Shown here piece after piece: positions 7,824 through 17,095 of a stretch of 64,000 nt of DNA. The position numbers and the translations under genes were made by a program. The notes below the pieces were generated by a model, which had not been told where the DNA came from, did not search any database, and saw only the letters and a list, made by a program, of their open reading frames with translations. Numbering within the stretch: the first letter of the stretch is position 1; each line of letters begins with the position of its first letter. The stretch is from contig JAXMDA010000005.1 in NCBI GenBank assembly GCA_046349085.1, positions 372,001-436,000 on the forward strand, written 5' to 3'. Source of the stretch: JAJXWB01 sp046349085. GTDB taxonomy: Bacteria > Pseudomonadota > Alphaproteobacteria > Rhizobiales > Beijerinckiaceae.

Positions 7824-8747
7824 ATGGCTGCTGCCCTTCCTGTGATTGCTGGCGAAAGCGGTGGGCTTTCGCGTTACCTCACCGAAATTCGCAAGTTTCC
7901 GCTGCTCGAGCCGGAGCAGGAATACATGCTCGCCAAGCGCTGGCGCGAGCATCAGGATTCCGCCGCCGCCCACAAGCTCGTGACGTCGCACCTGCGCCTC
8001 GTCGCCAAGATCGCCATGGGCTATCGCGGCTACGGCCTGCCGATCGGCGAAGTCGTGTCCGAAGGCAATGTCGGCCTGATGCAGGCCGTCAAGCGGTTCG
8101 AGCCCGACAAGGGCTTCCGCCTCGCCACCTACGCCATGTGGTGGATCCGCGCGGCAATACAAGAGTACATCCTGCGCTCGTGGTCGCTCGTGAAAATGGG
8201 CACGACCGCCAACCAGAAGAAGCTGTTCTTCAACCTGCGCAAGGCCAAGAGCCAGATTTCCGCGCTCGAGGAAGGCGATCTTCGTCCCGAGAACGTCAAG
8301 GCGATCGCCCACAAGCTCGGCGTCAGCGAGCAGGAAGTAGTCGAGATGAACCGCCGCCTCGGCGGCGACGCCTCGCTCAATTCGCCGCTGCGCTCCGACG
8401 GCGAGGCGGAATGGCAGGACTGGCTGGTCGACGACAGCGCCAGCCAGGAGACGATCCTGGCCGACAGCGAGGAGAGCGACAACCGGCTGACCGCCCTGCG
8501 CGGCGCGCTGAGCGTGCTCAACGACCGCGAGCGCCGCATCTTCGAGGCGAGACGCCTGCGCGACGAGCCGATGACGCTGGAAGAGCTTTCGGAAGAATTC
8601 GGCGTCTCGCGCGAGCGCGTGCGCCAGATCGAGGTGCGCGCCTTCGAGAAGGTGCAGGCCGCCGTGCGCGAGGGCGTCGCCAAGCTGGAAACGGCGCCGG
8701 CGCAGATCGCGGCGTCCAAGCCCCGCATCGAGGCGCACGTGCGCTGA
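7824..8747 (+). CDS. rpoH: RNA polymerase sigma-32 (heat-shock) factor
   Basis: A 307-residue sigma70-family factor that directs RNA polymerase to heat-shock promoters. Region 2 is intact (SEGNVGLMQAVKRFEPDKGFRLATYAMWWIR at about 79-109), followed by the RpoH-specific box QKKLFFNLR at 131-139. Region 4.2 carries the helix-turn-helix (LEELSEEFGVSRERVRQIEVRAFEKV near 255-280). Shine-Dalgarno GGAGGAGAAG precedes the ATG. A strong bidirectional terminator follows. Hyphomicrobiales often have two RpoH paralogues; which one this is cannot be decided here. Confidence 0.96.
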   Translation: MAAALPVIAGESGGLSRYLTEIRKFPLLEPEQEYMLAKRWREHQDSAAAHKLVTSHLRLVAKIAMGYRGYGLPIGEVVSEGNVGLMQAVKRFEPDKGFRLATYAMWWIRAAIQEYILRSWSLVKMGTTANQKKLFFNLRKAKSQISALEEGDLRPENVKAIAHKLGVSEQEVVEMNRRLGGDASLNSPLRSDGEAEWQDWLVDDSASQETILADSEESDNRLTALRGALSVLNDRERRIFEARRLRDEPMTLEELSEEFGVSRERVRQIEVRAFEKVQAAVREGVAKLETAPAQIAASKPRIEAHVR

Positions 8748-8770
8748 AGTCAGACGGTTCGGAAAGCAGG

Positions 8771-8800
8771 AAGGCGGCGCAAATGCGCCGCCTTTTTTGT
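8771..8800. terminator. Intrinsic terminator shared by rpoH and the convergent gene
   Basis: AAGGCGGCGC (8771-8780) and GCGCCGCCTT (8785-8794) form a perfect 10-bp stem with an AAAT loop, followed by six T on the plus strand. It lies between the convergent stops at 8747 and 8817. The T-run favours rpoH; on the minus strand there is no comparable T-run. Confidence 0.9.
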
Positions 8801-8816
8801 CGCCGGATCGCCCGGC

Positions 8817-10442
8817 TTACTTCTGCTGCGCCCAGACGCTGAGGGCGTCGTTGATGACGCGGTCGCCGGACGCGCCCTTCTCCAGGCTGAACTTGGCGAT
8901 GCGGCCGTTGGTCAGCGCCAGCGGCACGTCCAGCCAGCCGCGGTTCTTCAGAAGCTCCATGTTGCGGGCTTCCATGTCGCCGCGCGCGAGACCGACGAGA
9001 TAATAGGTTTCGGTGATCGGCACGGGCACGCCGGCCAGGCCGTCGCCATTGGCCATGTCCTCGCGCCGCATCTGCACGGCGCCGATCTGCTTCACGCCGG
9101 GGAGGACGCTGCCGGGCTGGAGCGCGAAGCGCACCTCGATGGTGTGCGAGGCGTTGAGCGAGGCGTCCGTGTTCTTCTGGATGTCGATGGTCATCCGAAC
9201 CTTGGCGTCGGGAATCTCGACTTCCGCATGAATGGCCGTTCCGAGCGGCTGGCCGGGACCTGTGGGCACGTTGTCGAGGCGCCAGACGACCGAGCCGATG
9301 TAGGTCTTCACCTTCTCCGGCGTCTCCGGCGCTTCCAGCAACAGGGCGGCGCGATGGGCGACGGGCAGGGGCGGCTGGTTCTGCGCGGGCGCCGGCGCGG
9401 TCTTGTTCTCGGTCTTCTCGGGCGTCGTCGAGGGGTTCTCGCCGCCGACGCGGCCGGCGATCTTGCCCGAAGACTGCTGCTCCGCCGGCGCGGCCGGCGC
9501 GGGCCGCAGCTTGGCGAGATCTTCGGGGCGGCCCCGGAGCTTGATGGCGAGGCCGGCGATCAGCAGGACGACGCCAACAACCACGCCCCCGACGATCCAC
9601 AGCCGGTTGCCGCGCCCATTCTGGGTCGCGGGGCTGGGAGCGGCCGGACGCGGCGCCTCGCGCGGACGCGGCGGCTTGAGCGATGGCGGCGATTCGAGTT
9701 CGTTGTCCGCAGTCTCGCCGCTATCGGCCTCGTCGCCCTTGTCGATCTTGGCTTTCTCTTGCTCGCCCTTCTCGCTTTCGGCCTTCTCGATTTCAGCCTT
9801 TCTGGCGGCCTTCTCGGCTTCGACGGCCGCGGGCGGCCGGAAGGCGAAGGGCTTGGGCGGAACTGCCGGAATCGGCGCCGCCGGCGCGGCCGGCTTTTCG
9901 CCGGCAGGCCCGGGAGGCGTGGGAAGCGGCGGCTTGGGAAGCGGAGACTTGGGAAGCGGGGACTGGGGAGCCGGAGGCGGAGGAACGGTCGGCCTGGCGA
10001 CAGGAGGCTGGGGCGCCGGGGCGCTCGGCGCAGCGGCGCGCGGCGGGACCGGCGGCAGAGTCGGCTTCCCGGGCGCCGGCTTGGGAATTTCAGGTTTCGC
10101 CGCTTCCGCCTTCGGCGTTTCCGGGCCCTCGGTCCTCGGCGGCTCGGTCTTCGGCGCCGCTGGCGGCGGTGGAGGCGGCGCCACGGGCTTTGCAGGCGCT
10201 TCAGGGGCCTTGGCGACTTCCGCGGCCGTCTTGCCGGCGATTTCGGCTTCCACGCGCGCAATCGCAGCGTCGAGCGCGTCGGTTTCGCGCGCAATGTCGG
10301 CTTCGGCGATCGGCGGCTGGATGGCTTGCAACTGGCCGATCAGCGCCTTGCGCGCCCGCTCGTAGATCGAGCGCCGCGCATCGGCGTTGGAGTCGGAGAG
10401 GGCTCCGACCGCTCTCGACAGAAGTGGATAGTAATCGGCCAT
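8817..10442 (-). CDS. Membrane-anchored conserved hypothetical with long proline-rich linker
   Basis: A 541-residue protein of unknown function. It opens with a soluble helical segment (residues 1-70, containing ARRSIYERARKALIGQLQ). A very long Pro/Ala/Lys-rich linker follows (about 75-280), with short repeats such as SPLPKSPLPKPPLP at 161-174 and an acidic/Lys stretch at 208-250. A single membrane segment lies at 281-300 (LWIVGGVVVGVVLLIAGLAI) and a C-terminal domain of about 240 residues follows, which appears extracytoplasmic. With no signal peptide the N-terminus is predicted cytoplasmic. A TonB-like periplasm-spanning role is unlikely because the linker precedes the membrane segment. Family name not recognised; similar proteins next to purA occur in Hyphomicrobiales. 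Confidence 0.8.
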   Translation of the reverse strand: MADYYPLLSRAVGALSDSNADARRSIYERARKALIGQLQAIQPPIAEADIARETDALDAAIARVEAEIAGKTAAEVAKAPEAPAKPVAPPPPPPAAPKTEPPRTEGPETPKAEAAKPEIPKPAPGKPTLPPVPPRAAAPSAPAPQPPVARPTVPPPPAPQSPLPKSPLPKPPLPTPPGPAGEKPAAPAAPIPAVPPKPFAFRPPAAVEAEKAARKAEIEKAESEKGEQEKAKIDKGDEADSGETADNELESPPSLKPPRPREAPRPAAPSPATQNGRGNRLWIVGGVVVGVVLLIAGLAIKLRGRPEDLAKLRPAPAAPAEQQSSGKIAGRVGGENPSTTPEKTENKTAPAPAQNQPPLPVAHRAALLLEAPETPEKVKTYIGSVVWRLDNVPTGPGQPLGTAIHAEVEIPDAKVRMTIDIQKNTDASLNASHTIEVRFALQPGSVLPGVKQIGAVQMRREDMANGDGLAGVPVPITETYYLVGLARGDMEARNMELLKNRGWLDVPLALTNGRIAKFSLEKGASGDRVINDALSVWAQQK

Positions 10443-10473
10443 CCGCGCTTAAGACCATTCCCTACAGTTTGCG

Positions 10474-11769
<1,296 letters not shown>

Positions 11770-11802
11770 AGTCCGCGCTTCCTCGCAATTTCTCAGGCGC
11801 GC

Positions 11803-11832
11803 AAAACAAAACCCCGGCGCAAGGGCCGGGGT
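11803..11832 (-). terminator. Terminator-like hairpin in the purA leader
   Basis: On the minus strand ACCCCGGC (11832-11825) pairs perfectly with GCCGGGGT (11818-11811) around a six-base loop and runs into TTTTGTTTT. It stands about 34 bases before the purA ATG. No annotated minus-strand gene ends here, so it is either an attenuator of purA or the terminator of an unrecognised short transcript from 11833-12050. The rest of 11833-12060 shows no gene I can support. Confidence 0.5.
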
Positions 11833-12060
11833 CCATTGCGGGCGTCCCATAGCGGAAAAAATGCCGTCGGGAAAGAGGATTGCGCGAGAGCGTGGCGGAC
11901 GCCCGCCGATTCTGCTCAAGCTGGAGGCTGTAAAGTCCAGATTTTGGGCGAAGGCGCCCCGCGAATGCGCGGCCGGCGCAGGACCGGCGCGCGAACGCCG
12001 TGGTATGGTCCTTGCGTTTTGGACGCCGGCACGGGGTCGATTGCAGGCGCTGCGGGGCGG

Positions 12061-13494
12061 ATGAGATTGAGCGACAAGGGTTTCTTCGACGAGATGGGCG
12101 CAGGGCCGGCGCCGCGGGACGTTTACGCGCGACTCGCCCGCTGGCTGAAGGAAACGCCGCCCGAGATCCTGGAATCGCGCCGCGCCCAGGCGGAGCTTCT
12201 GTTCCGCCGCATCGGCATCACCTTCGCCGTCTACGGCGACAAGGACGCCGCCGAACGTCTCATTCCCTTCGACATCATCCCGCGGCTGTTCGCCCGCAGC
12301 GAATGGACGAGGCTCGAGCAGGGGCTGTTTCAGCGCGTGAAGGCGCTGAACATGTTTTTGACCGACGTCTACGGCAAGCAGGAAATACTCGCGGCGGGAA
12401 TCGTGCCGCGCGACCTGGTGCTGCGTAATCCGGGCTACCGACCGGAAATGGCCGGCCAGCGCGCGCCGCACGACATCTGGGTCCACATTGCCGGCATCGA
12501 CGTGATCCGCGTCGACGATCGCGATTTCTACGTGCTGGAAGACAATGCGCGCACGCCGTCCGGCGTCTCCTACATGCTGGAGAATCGCGAGGCGATGCTG
12601 CGGCTGTTCCCGGACCTGTTCGTCGACCACCGCGTCGCCCCGGTCGACGATTATCCCGACCGCCTGCTGACGACGCTGCGTTCGGTCGCGCCGCCTTCGG
12701 CCCCCGCGGAGCCGACCGTCGTCGTGCTCACGCCGGGCCAGTACAATTCGGCCTATTATGAGCATTCGTTCCTGGCCGACAAGCTCGGCGTCGAACTGGT
12801 CGAGGGCTCCGATCTCTTCGTGCGCGACAATATCGTCTACATGCGCACGACGACGGGCCCGCAGCGCGTGGACGTCATCTATCGCCGCATCGACGACGAA
12901 TTCCTCGATCCGCTCGCCTTCCGGCCGGATTCGGTGCTCGGCGTGCCCGGCCTGCTGTCCGCCTATCAGACGGGCCACGTCACGCTGGCCAACGCCATCG
13001 GCACGGGCGTGTCGGACGACAAGGCGATCTACACCTACATGCCCGAGATCATCCGCTTCTACACGGGCGAAGAACCGATCTTGAAGAACGTGCCGACCTG
13101 GCGCTGCCGCGAGCCGGAAGCCTTGTCCTACGTGCTCGATCATCTGCCGGAACTCGTCGTGAAGGAAGTGAACGGCTCGGGCGGCTACGGAATGCTGGTC
13201 GGCCCGCACGCCAGCAAGAACGCGATCGCCGAATTCCGCACGAAGCTGAAGCACGATCCGGCGAATTTCATCGCGCAGCCGACGCTGTCGCTCTCCACCT
13301 GTCCGGTCTCCGTCGAATCGGGCGTCGCGCCGCGCCACGTCGATCTGCGTCCCTTCGTGCTGTCCGGGGCCAAGGGCATGGTCAGCCTCGCCCCCGGCGG
13401 CCTGACGCGCGTGGCGATGAAGGAAGGCTCGCTGGTGGTGAATTCCAGCCAGGGCGGCGGCACCAAGGATACGTGGGTGATCGACGATGCGTGA
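12061..13494 (+). CDS. Circularly permuted type 2 ATP-grasp protein
   Basis: A 477-residue protein of the circularly permuted ATP-grasp family (COG2308). It is predicted to form an amide or peptide bond by activating a carboxylate with ATP. Visible landmarks are the DVYGKQEILAAGIVPRDLVLRNPGY segment (about 99-123), VLEDNARTPSGVSYMLENRE (about 159-178), LPELVVKEVNGSGGYGMLVGPHAS (about 362-385), a Lys/Glu/Gly-rich nucleotide-binding segment, and the C-terminal LAPGGLTRVAM. ATG 12061 starts the conserved N-terminus; an upstream extension of the frame lies antisense to purA and is spurious. It heads a set of three genes with the alpha-E and transglutaminase-like genes, a conserved trio with no established product. 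Confidence 0.92.
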   Translation: MRLSDKGFFDEMGAGPAPRDVYARLARWLKETPPEILESRRAQAELLFRRIGITFAVYGDKDAAERLIPFDIIPRLFARSEWTRLEQGLFQRVKALNMFLTDVYGKQEILAAGIVPRDLVLRNPGYRPEMAGQRAPHDIWVHIAGIDVIRVDDRDFYVLEDNARTPSGVSYMLENREAMLRLFPDLFVDHRVAPVDDYPDRLLTTLRSVAPPSAPAEPTVVVLTPGQYNSAYYEHSFLADKLGVELVEGSDLFVRDNIVYMRTTTGPQRVDVIYRRIDDEFLDPLAFRPDSVLGVPGLLSAYQTGHVTLANAIGTGVSDDKAIYTYMPEIIRFYTGEEPILKNVPTWRCREPEALSYVLDHLPELVVKEVNGSGGYGMLVGPHASKNAIAEFRTKLKHDPANFIAQPTLSLSTCPVSVESGVAPRHVDLRPFVLSGAKGMVSLAPGGLTRVAMKEGSLVVNSSQGGGTKDTWVIDDA

Positions 13495-13518
13495 GACGGT
13501 CATGCGGAGGAACGGCTG

Positions 13519-14478
13519 ATGCTCGCGCGCACCGCCGACAATCTCTACTGGTTCGCGCGTTATGTGGAGCGCGCCGACCATGTCGCGCGCATCATCGAGG
13601 CGACGTCTCGCCTGGCCGCACTGCCGCGCGCCTACGGCGGCGCGACGTCGGAATGGGAGAGCGCGCTCATCTCCTCGGGCGTGATCGACGAATTCGCCAA
13701 GACCGGCCGCGAGATCAACGAGGCCAACGCCATCGCCTATCTCGTGGTCGACACCGAAAACCTGTCGTCGATCCACCGCTGCATGGAAGCTGCGCGTCGC
13801 AACGCGCGCGCCGTGCGCACGGCGCTGACCATCGAGACATGGGAAGCGATCAATGCGGCCTGGCTCGAATTGCTGCGCTACGAGCGCGAGCGCGCCAAGG
13901 GAAAGGCGCTCGACCGCGACGAACTGGGACGCTTCCTGGCGCTGGTGAAGAAGATGGCGCTCGACGTCGACGGTTCGGCCTATCGCATGATGCTGCGCAA
14001 CGAGGCGTTCTATTTCATGCGCCTTGGCCATTATCTCGAGCGCGCGGACAATACGGCGCGCCTGCTCGACGTGAAATATCACGTGCTGCTGCCCGACGCC
14101 GAAACCGTCGGCGGCTCGCTCGACTATTTCCAATGGTCGGCGATTCTTCGCGCGGTCTCGGCGAATACCGCCTATCACTGGGTCTATCGCCAGAGCGTCA
14201 AGCCCTGGCTCGTCGCCGACCTCCTGATCCTCAAGCCCGACATGCCGCGCTCGCTGATCGCCTGCTACGAGAACATCGTGCGCTGGCTCGATCTTCTCGC
14301 GCGCGACTACGGCCGGCAGGGCAAGGCGCAGCGCCACGCGCACGCCATCCTGTCGAAGCTGCAGGCGGCCGATCTCAAGTCGATCTTCCAGAGCGGCCTG
14401 CACGAATTCATCGAAGGCTTCATCGCCGACAACGATCGGCTCGACATTGTCATGGCGGACCAATATCTGGTGCATTGA
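13519..14478 (+). CDS. Alpha-E domain-containing protein
   Basis: A 319-residue, mostly helical cytosolic protein of the alpha-E family (COG2307). It begins with the family's characteristic LARTADNLYWFARYVERADHVARI and later has FYFMRLGHYLERADNTARLLDVKYH. The function is not experimentally established. It co-occurs with the circularly permuted ATP-grasp protein, sometimes fused to it, and is thought to be a partner in a peptide-ligation system. It starts 24 bases after the ATP-grasp stop, with GGAGGAACGGCTG as ribosome-binding site, and ends three bases before the next start. Confidence 0.93.
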   Translation: MLARTADNLYWFARYVERADHVARIIEATSRLAALPRAYGGATSEWESALISSGVIDEFAKTGREINEANAIAYLVVDTENLSSIHRCMEAARRNARAVRTALTIETWEAINAAWLELLRYERERAKGKALDRDELGRFLALVKKMALDVDGSAYRMMLRNEAFYFMRLGHYLERADNTARLLDVKYHVLLPDAETVGGSLDYFQWSAILRAVSANTAYHWVYRQSVKPWLVADLLILKPDMPRSLIACYENIVRWLDLLARDYGRQGKAQRHAHAILSKLQAADLKSIFQSGLHEFIEGFIADNDRLDIVMADQYLVH

Positions 14479-14481
14479 GCC

Positions 14482-15315
14482 ATGAGAATTACCGTCCGCC
14501 ATGTCATCGTTCAGGAGTTCGCGCCGCCCGCGCGCTCGCTGATCCAGAAGATGCGTCTGCGTCCGCGCGCCTGCGAGAGCCAGCACGTCACGTCCTGGTC
14601 GATCGAGTCCGACGTCGACTGCCAGATGCGCGAACGGCAGGACGCGTTCGGCAATTTCGTGCAGACTCTGGACGCAGATGGGCCGTTGCAGAAGCTGACC
14701 ATAACGGCGCGCGGCGAGATCGATACGTTCGATACGGCCGGCGTCCTGCGCGGCGAGACGGAGCGTTTTTCGCCCGACGTCTACCTGCGCGACACGGACC
14801 TCACGCAATGCGACCCGGCGCTGCGCAAGTTCGCGCGCGAAGCGACGAAGGGCGCGAAGACCGAACTCGACCGGCCGCATTTCCTGATGCGCGCCGTCAA
14901 CGAAGCGGTCGCGTTTGAGGCGGGCGCCGGAGAGCCGCTCGCGGCGGCGGCGGCTTTCAAGGCGAAGAAGGGCGCGAGCTGCGACATGGCGCATGTCTTC
15001 ATCGCCGCCGCGCGTTCGGTCGGCGTGCCCGCGCGCTTCGTCAGCGGCTATCTCGCCAGCGAATCCGAAGGCGCGGAGCGCGCCGCCGACGCCAGCGACC
15101 TGCGCGGCTGGGCGGAAGCCCATGTCGAAGGGCTCGGCTGGATCGGCTTCGATCCTTCGATCTGCCTGTGCATGCACGACGGGCATGTGCGTCTGGCCGC
15201 CGCGCTCGACTGGCTCGGCGCGGCCCCCTTGCGCGTCTCGCCGCTGCTCAGCGCGACACGCCGGGTCGAGGCCCGCGCCATCTTCGCGCAGGGACAGGCG
15301 CAACGGCAATCCTGA
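14482..15315 (+). CDS. Transglutaminase-like cysteine peptidase family protein
   Basis: A 277-residue protein. Its N-terminal beta-rich domain (about 1-120) is followed by a transglutaminase-like catalytic core with the triad visible: Cys167 in KGASCDMAH, His214 in GWAEAHVEGLGW and Asp224 in IGFDPS. No signal peptide is seen, so it is predicted cytosolic. Members of this family linked to alpha-E and ATP-grasp genes are predicted to cleave, not crosslink, peptides. The start codon lies three bases after the alpha-E stop, so translation is probably coupled. Confidence 0.93.
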   Translation: MRITVRHVIVQEFAPPARSLIQKMRLRPRACESQHVTSWSIESDVDCQMRERQDAFGNFVQTLDADGPLQKLTITARGEIDTFDTAGVLRGETERFSPDVYLRDTDLTQCDPALRKFAREATKGAKTELDRPHFLMRAVNEAVAFEAGAGEPLAAAAAFKAKKGASCDMAHVFIAAARSVGVPARFVSGYLASESEGAERAADASDLRGWAEAHVEGLGWIGFDPSICLCMHDGHVRLAAALDWLGAAPLRVSPLLSATRRVEARAIFAQGQAQRQS

Positions 15316-15366
15316 CGATATTGCCTGAACATTGACCTTGGCGCGCGCGCCTCGCATCGTAGCGCG

Positions 15367-16953
15367 ATGGACGCCCCGACATTTTCGAAAGCCGCCGTCG
15401 CGGCGCCGCACAGGGACGCGGCGCGCGCCGGCAAGGCCGTGCTGGCCGAAGGCGGCAACGCCGTGGAGGCCATGCTCGCCATGGCCGCGACCATCGCCGT
15501 CGTCTATCCGCACATGAACGGCGTCGGCGGCGACGGCTTCTGGACGATCCGCGAGGCCAACGGCCGTGTGCGCGTGATCGAAGCCTGCGGCCCCGCCGGC
15601 GCGAAGGCGACGATCGCATCCTATCGCGACGCCGGCCACGACATCATCCCGCGACGCGGGCCGCTGGCTGCGCTGACCGTGCCCGGCGCTGTCGGCGGCT
15701 GGGCGCTGGCGCAGGAATTCGCAAAGGCGCTCGGCGGCAAGTTGCCGGCTGGCGTGTTGCTGCACGACGCGATCGAGAAGGCGCGCGGCGGCTACAGTCA
15801 GTCGAAGTCGGAGGCGCGCTACGGGCATCGCGAGGCGGCGACGCTTTATGCCGCGCCGGGATTTGCGTCCACGTTCTTCGTCGACGGCAAGATTCCACCG
15901 GCCCACGGCGCGCGCAGGAACGAACGGCTCGGCGATACGCTGGCGCAACTCGCCGATGCGGGCCTGGCCGACTTCTATCGCGGCGATGTCGCGCGCGAGA
16001 TCGCCGCCGATCTCGACCGGATCGGCGCGCCCGTCGTGCGGGAAGACCTCGCGCGCTATCAGGCGGTTCTGCGCGAGCCGCTCAGGCTGGACCTGCCCGG
16101 ACGCATGCTGCTCAACACGCCGCCGCCGACGGTCGGATTGATTTCGCTTGTCACGCTCGGCCTGTTCGAGCGACTGGGCGTCGAGCGTGCGGAAACGTTC
16201 GATCATATTCATGGGCTGGTCGAAGCGTCGAAGCGCGCGCTGGCGTTGCGGGAAAGCGCCTGTGTCGATTTCGATTGTTCTCGCCCCGATCCCGCGTCGT
16301 TCCTGTCGGCGAATTTTCTTGAACGCGCTGCGGACAAGATCGACATGAAGCGCGCGGCGCCCTGGCCGCTGCCGCCTGAAGAAGGCGACACGGTCTGGAT
16401 GGGCGCGATCGACGAGAACGGACTTGCCGTCTCCTACATCCAGTCCCTGTTCTGGGAATATGGTTCGGGCTGCGTGCTGCCGTCGACCGGCATTCTCCTG
16501 CAGAACCGCGGCATATCCTTCTCGCTCGATCCGGCGCATCCCAATGCGCTCCAGCCCGGCAAAAAGCCGATGCATACGCTCACCGCGCCGCTCTGCGTCT
16601 TCGGCGACGGCCGCGTCATGAGCTATGGATCGATGGGCGGCGACGGGCAGCCGCAATTCCAGGCGCAGATTTTTTCGCGCTACATGCTCACCGGCAAACT
16701 GGCGGGCGCAATCGACGCGCCGCGCTTTCGCTTCGACAAGCGCTGGGGCGCGCCGCGCGCGACGCTGAAGCTGGAAAATCGTTTCGATCCGTCGCTCGTG
16801 TCGCGGCTGGAGAATGTCGGTCACGAACTGGAGATGACCGGCGAGAGCTACGGCGATCAGTTCGGCCATGCCGGCATGCTGGTGCGCCACAGGGACGGAC
16901 GCATCGAGGCGGCGCACGATCCGCGCAGCGATGGCGGCGCGGAGGGGATTTAG
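15367..16953 (+). CDS. Gamma-glutamyltransferase family protein, cytosolic type
   Basis: A 528-residue Ntn-hydrolase. The propeptide-like first part contains NGVGGDGFW, and the likely autoproteolysis/nucleophile site is Thr342 in EGDTVWMGAIDENGLAVSYIQS. The downstream MHTLTAPLCVF and SYGSMGGDGQPQ segments are those of gamma-glutamyltransferases. There is no signal peptide, unlike periplasmic Ggt, and it follows the transglutaminase-like gene by 51 bases. That makes it a candidate for cleaving gamma-glutamyl or other amide bonds formed by the cluster's ATP-grasp enzyme. This is inference; it may equally act on glutathione conjugates. Confidence 0.9.
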   Translation: MDAPTFSKAAVAAPHRDAARAGKAVLAEGGNAVEAMLAMAATIAVVYPHMNGVGGDGFWTIREANGRVRVIEACGPAGAKATIASYRDAGHDIIPRRGPLAALTVPGAVGGWALAQEFAKALGGKLPAGVLLHDAIEKARGGYSQSKSEARYGHREAATLYAAPGFASTFFVDGKIPPAHGARRNERLGDTLAQLADAGLADFYRGDVAREIAADLDRIGAPVVREDLARYQAVLREPLRLDLPGRMLLNTPPPTVGLISLVTLGLFERLGVERAETFDHIHGLVEASKRALALRESACVDFDCSRPDPASFLSANFLERAADKIDMKRAAPWPLPPEEGDTVWMGAIDENGLAVSYIQSLFWEYGSGCVLPSTGILLQNRGISFSLDPAHPNALQPGKKPMHTLTAPLCVFGDGRVMSYGSMGGDGQPQFQAQIFSRYMLTGKLAGAIDAPRFRFDKRWGAPRATLKLENRFDPSLVSRLENVGHELEMTGESYGDQFGHAGMLVRHRDGRIEAAHDPRSDGGAEGI

Positions 16954-16972
16954 GCGCCCGATAGCATCCGGT

Positions 16973-17088
16973 CGTCATTGCGAGGAGCTCAGGCGAAATC
17001 GCCGGAGGCGATTTCTGCCGATGCGGCGAAGGAATCCATCCGCGACTGAGCCCGGTGGATGGATCGCTTCGCTCCGCTCGCAATGAGG
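16973..17088. repeat. Long palindromic repeat between convergent genes
   Basis: CGTCATTGCGAGG at the left end and CTCGCAATGAGG at the right end are inverted copies. Internal inverted segments include GAAATCGCCGGAGGCGATTTC, and GGAATCCATCC facing GGATGGATCG. It is the same family as 4866, 39322 and 51187. It fills the gap between the gamma-glutamyltransferase and the oxidoreductase stops and could fold as a bidirectional terminator-like structure. Confidence 0.7.
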
Positions 17089-17095
17089 GCGGGCG

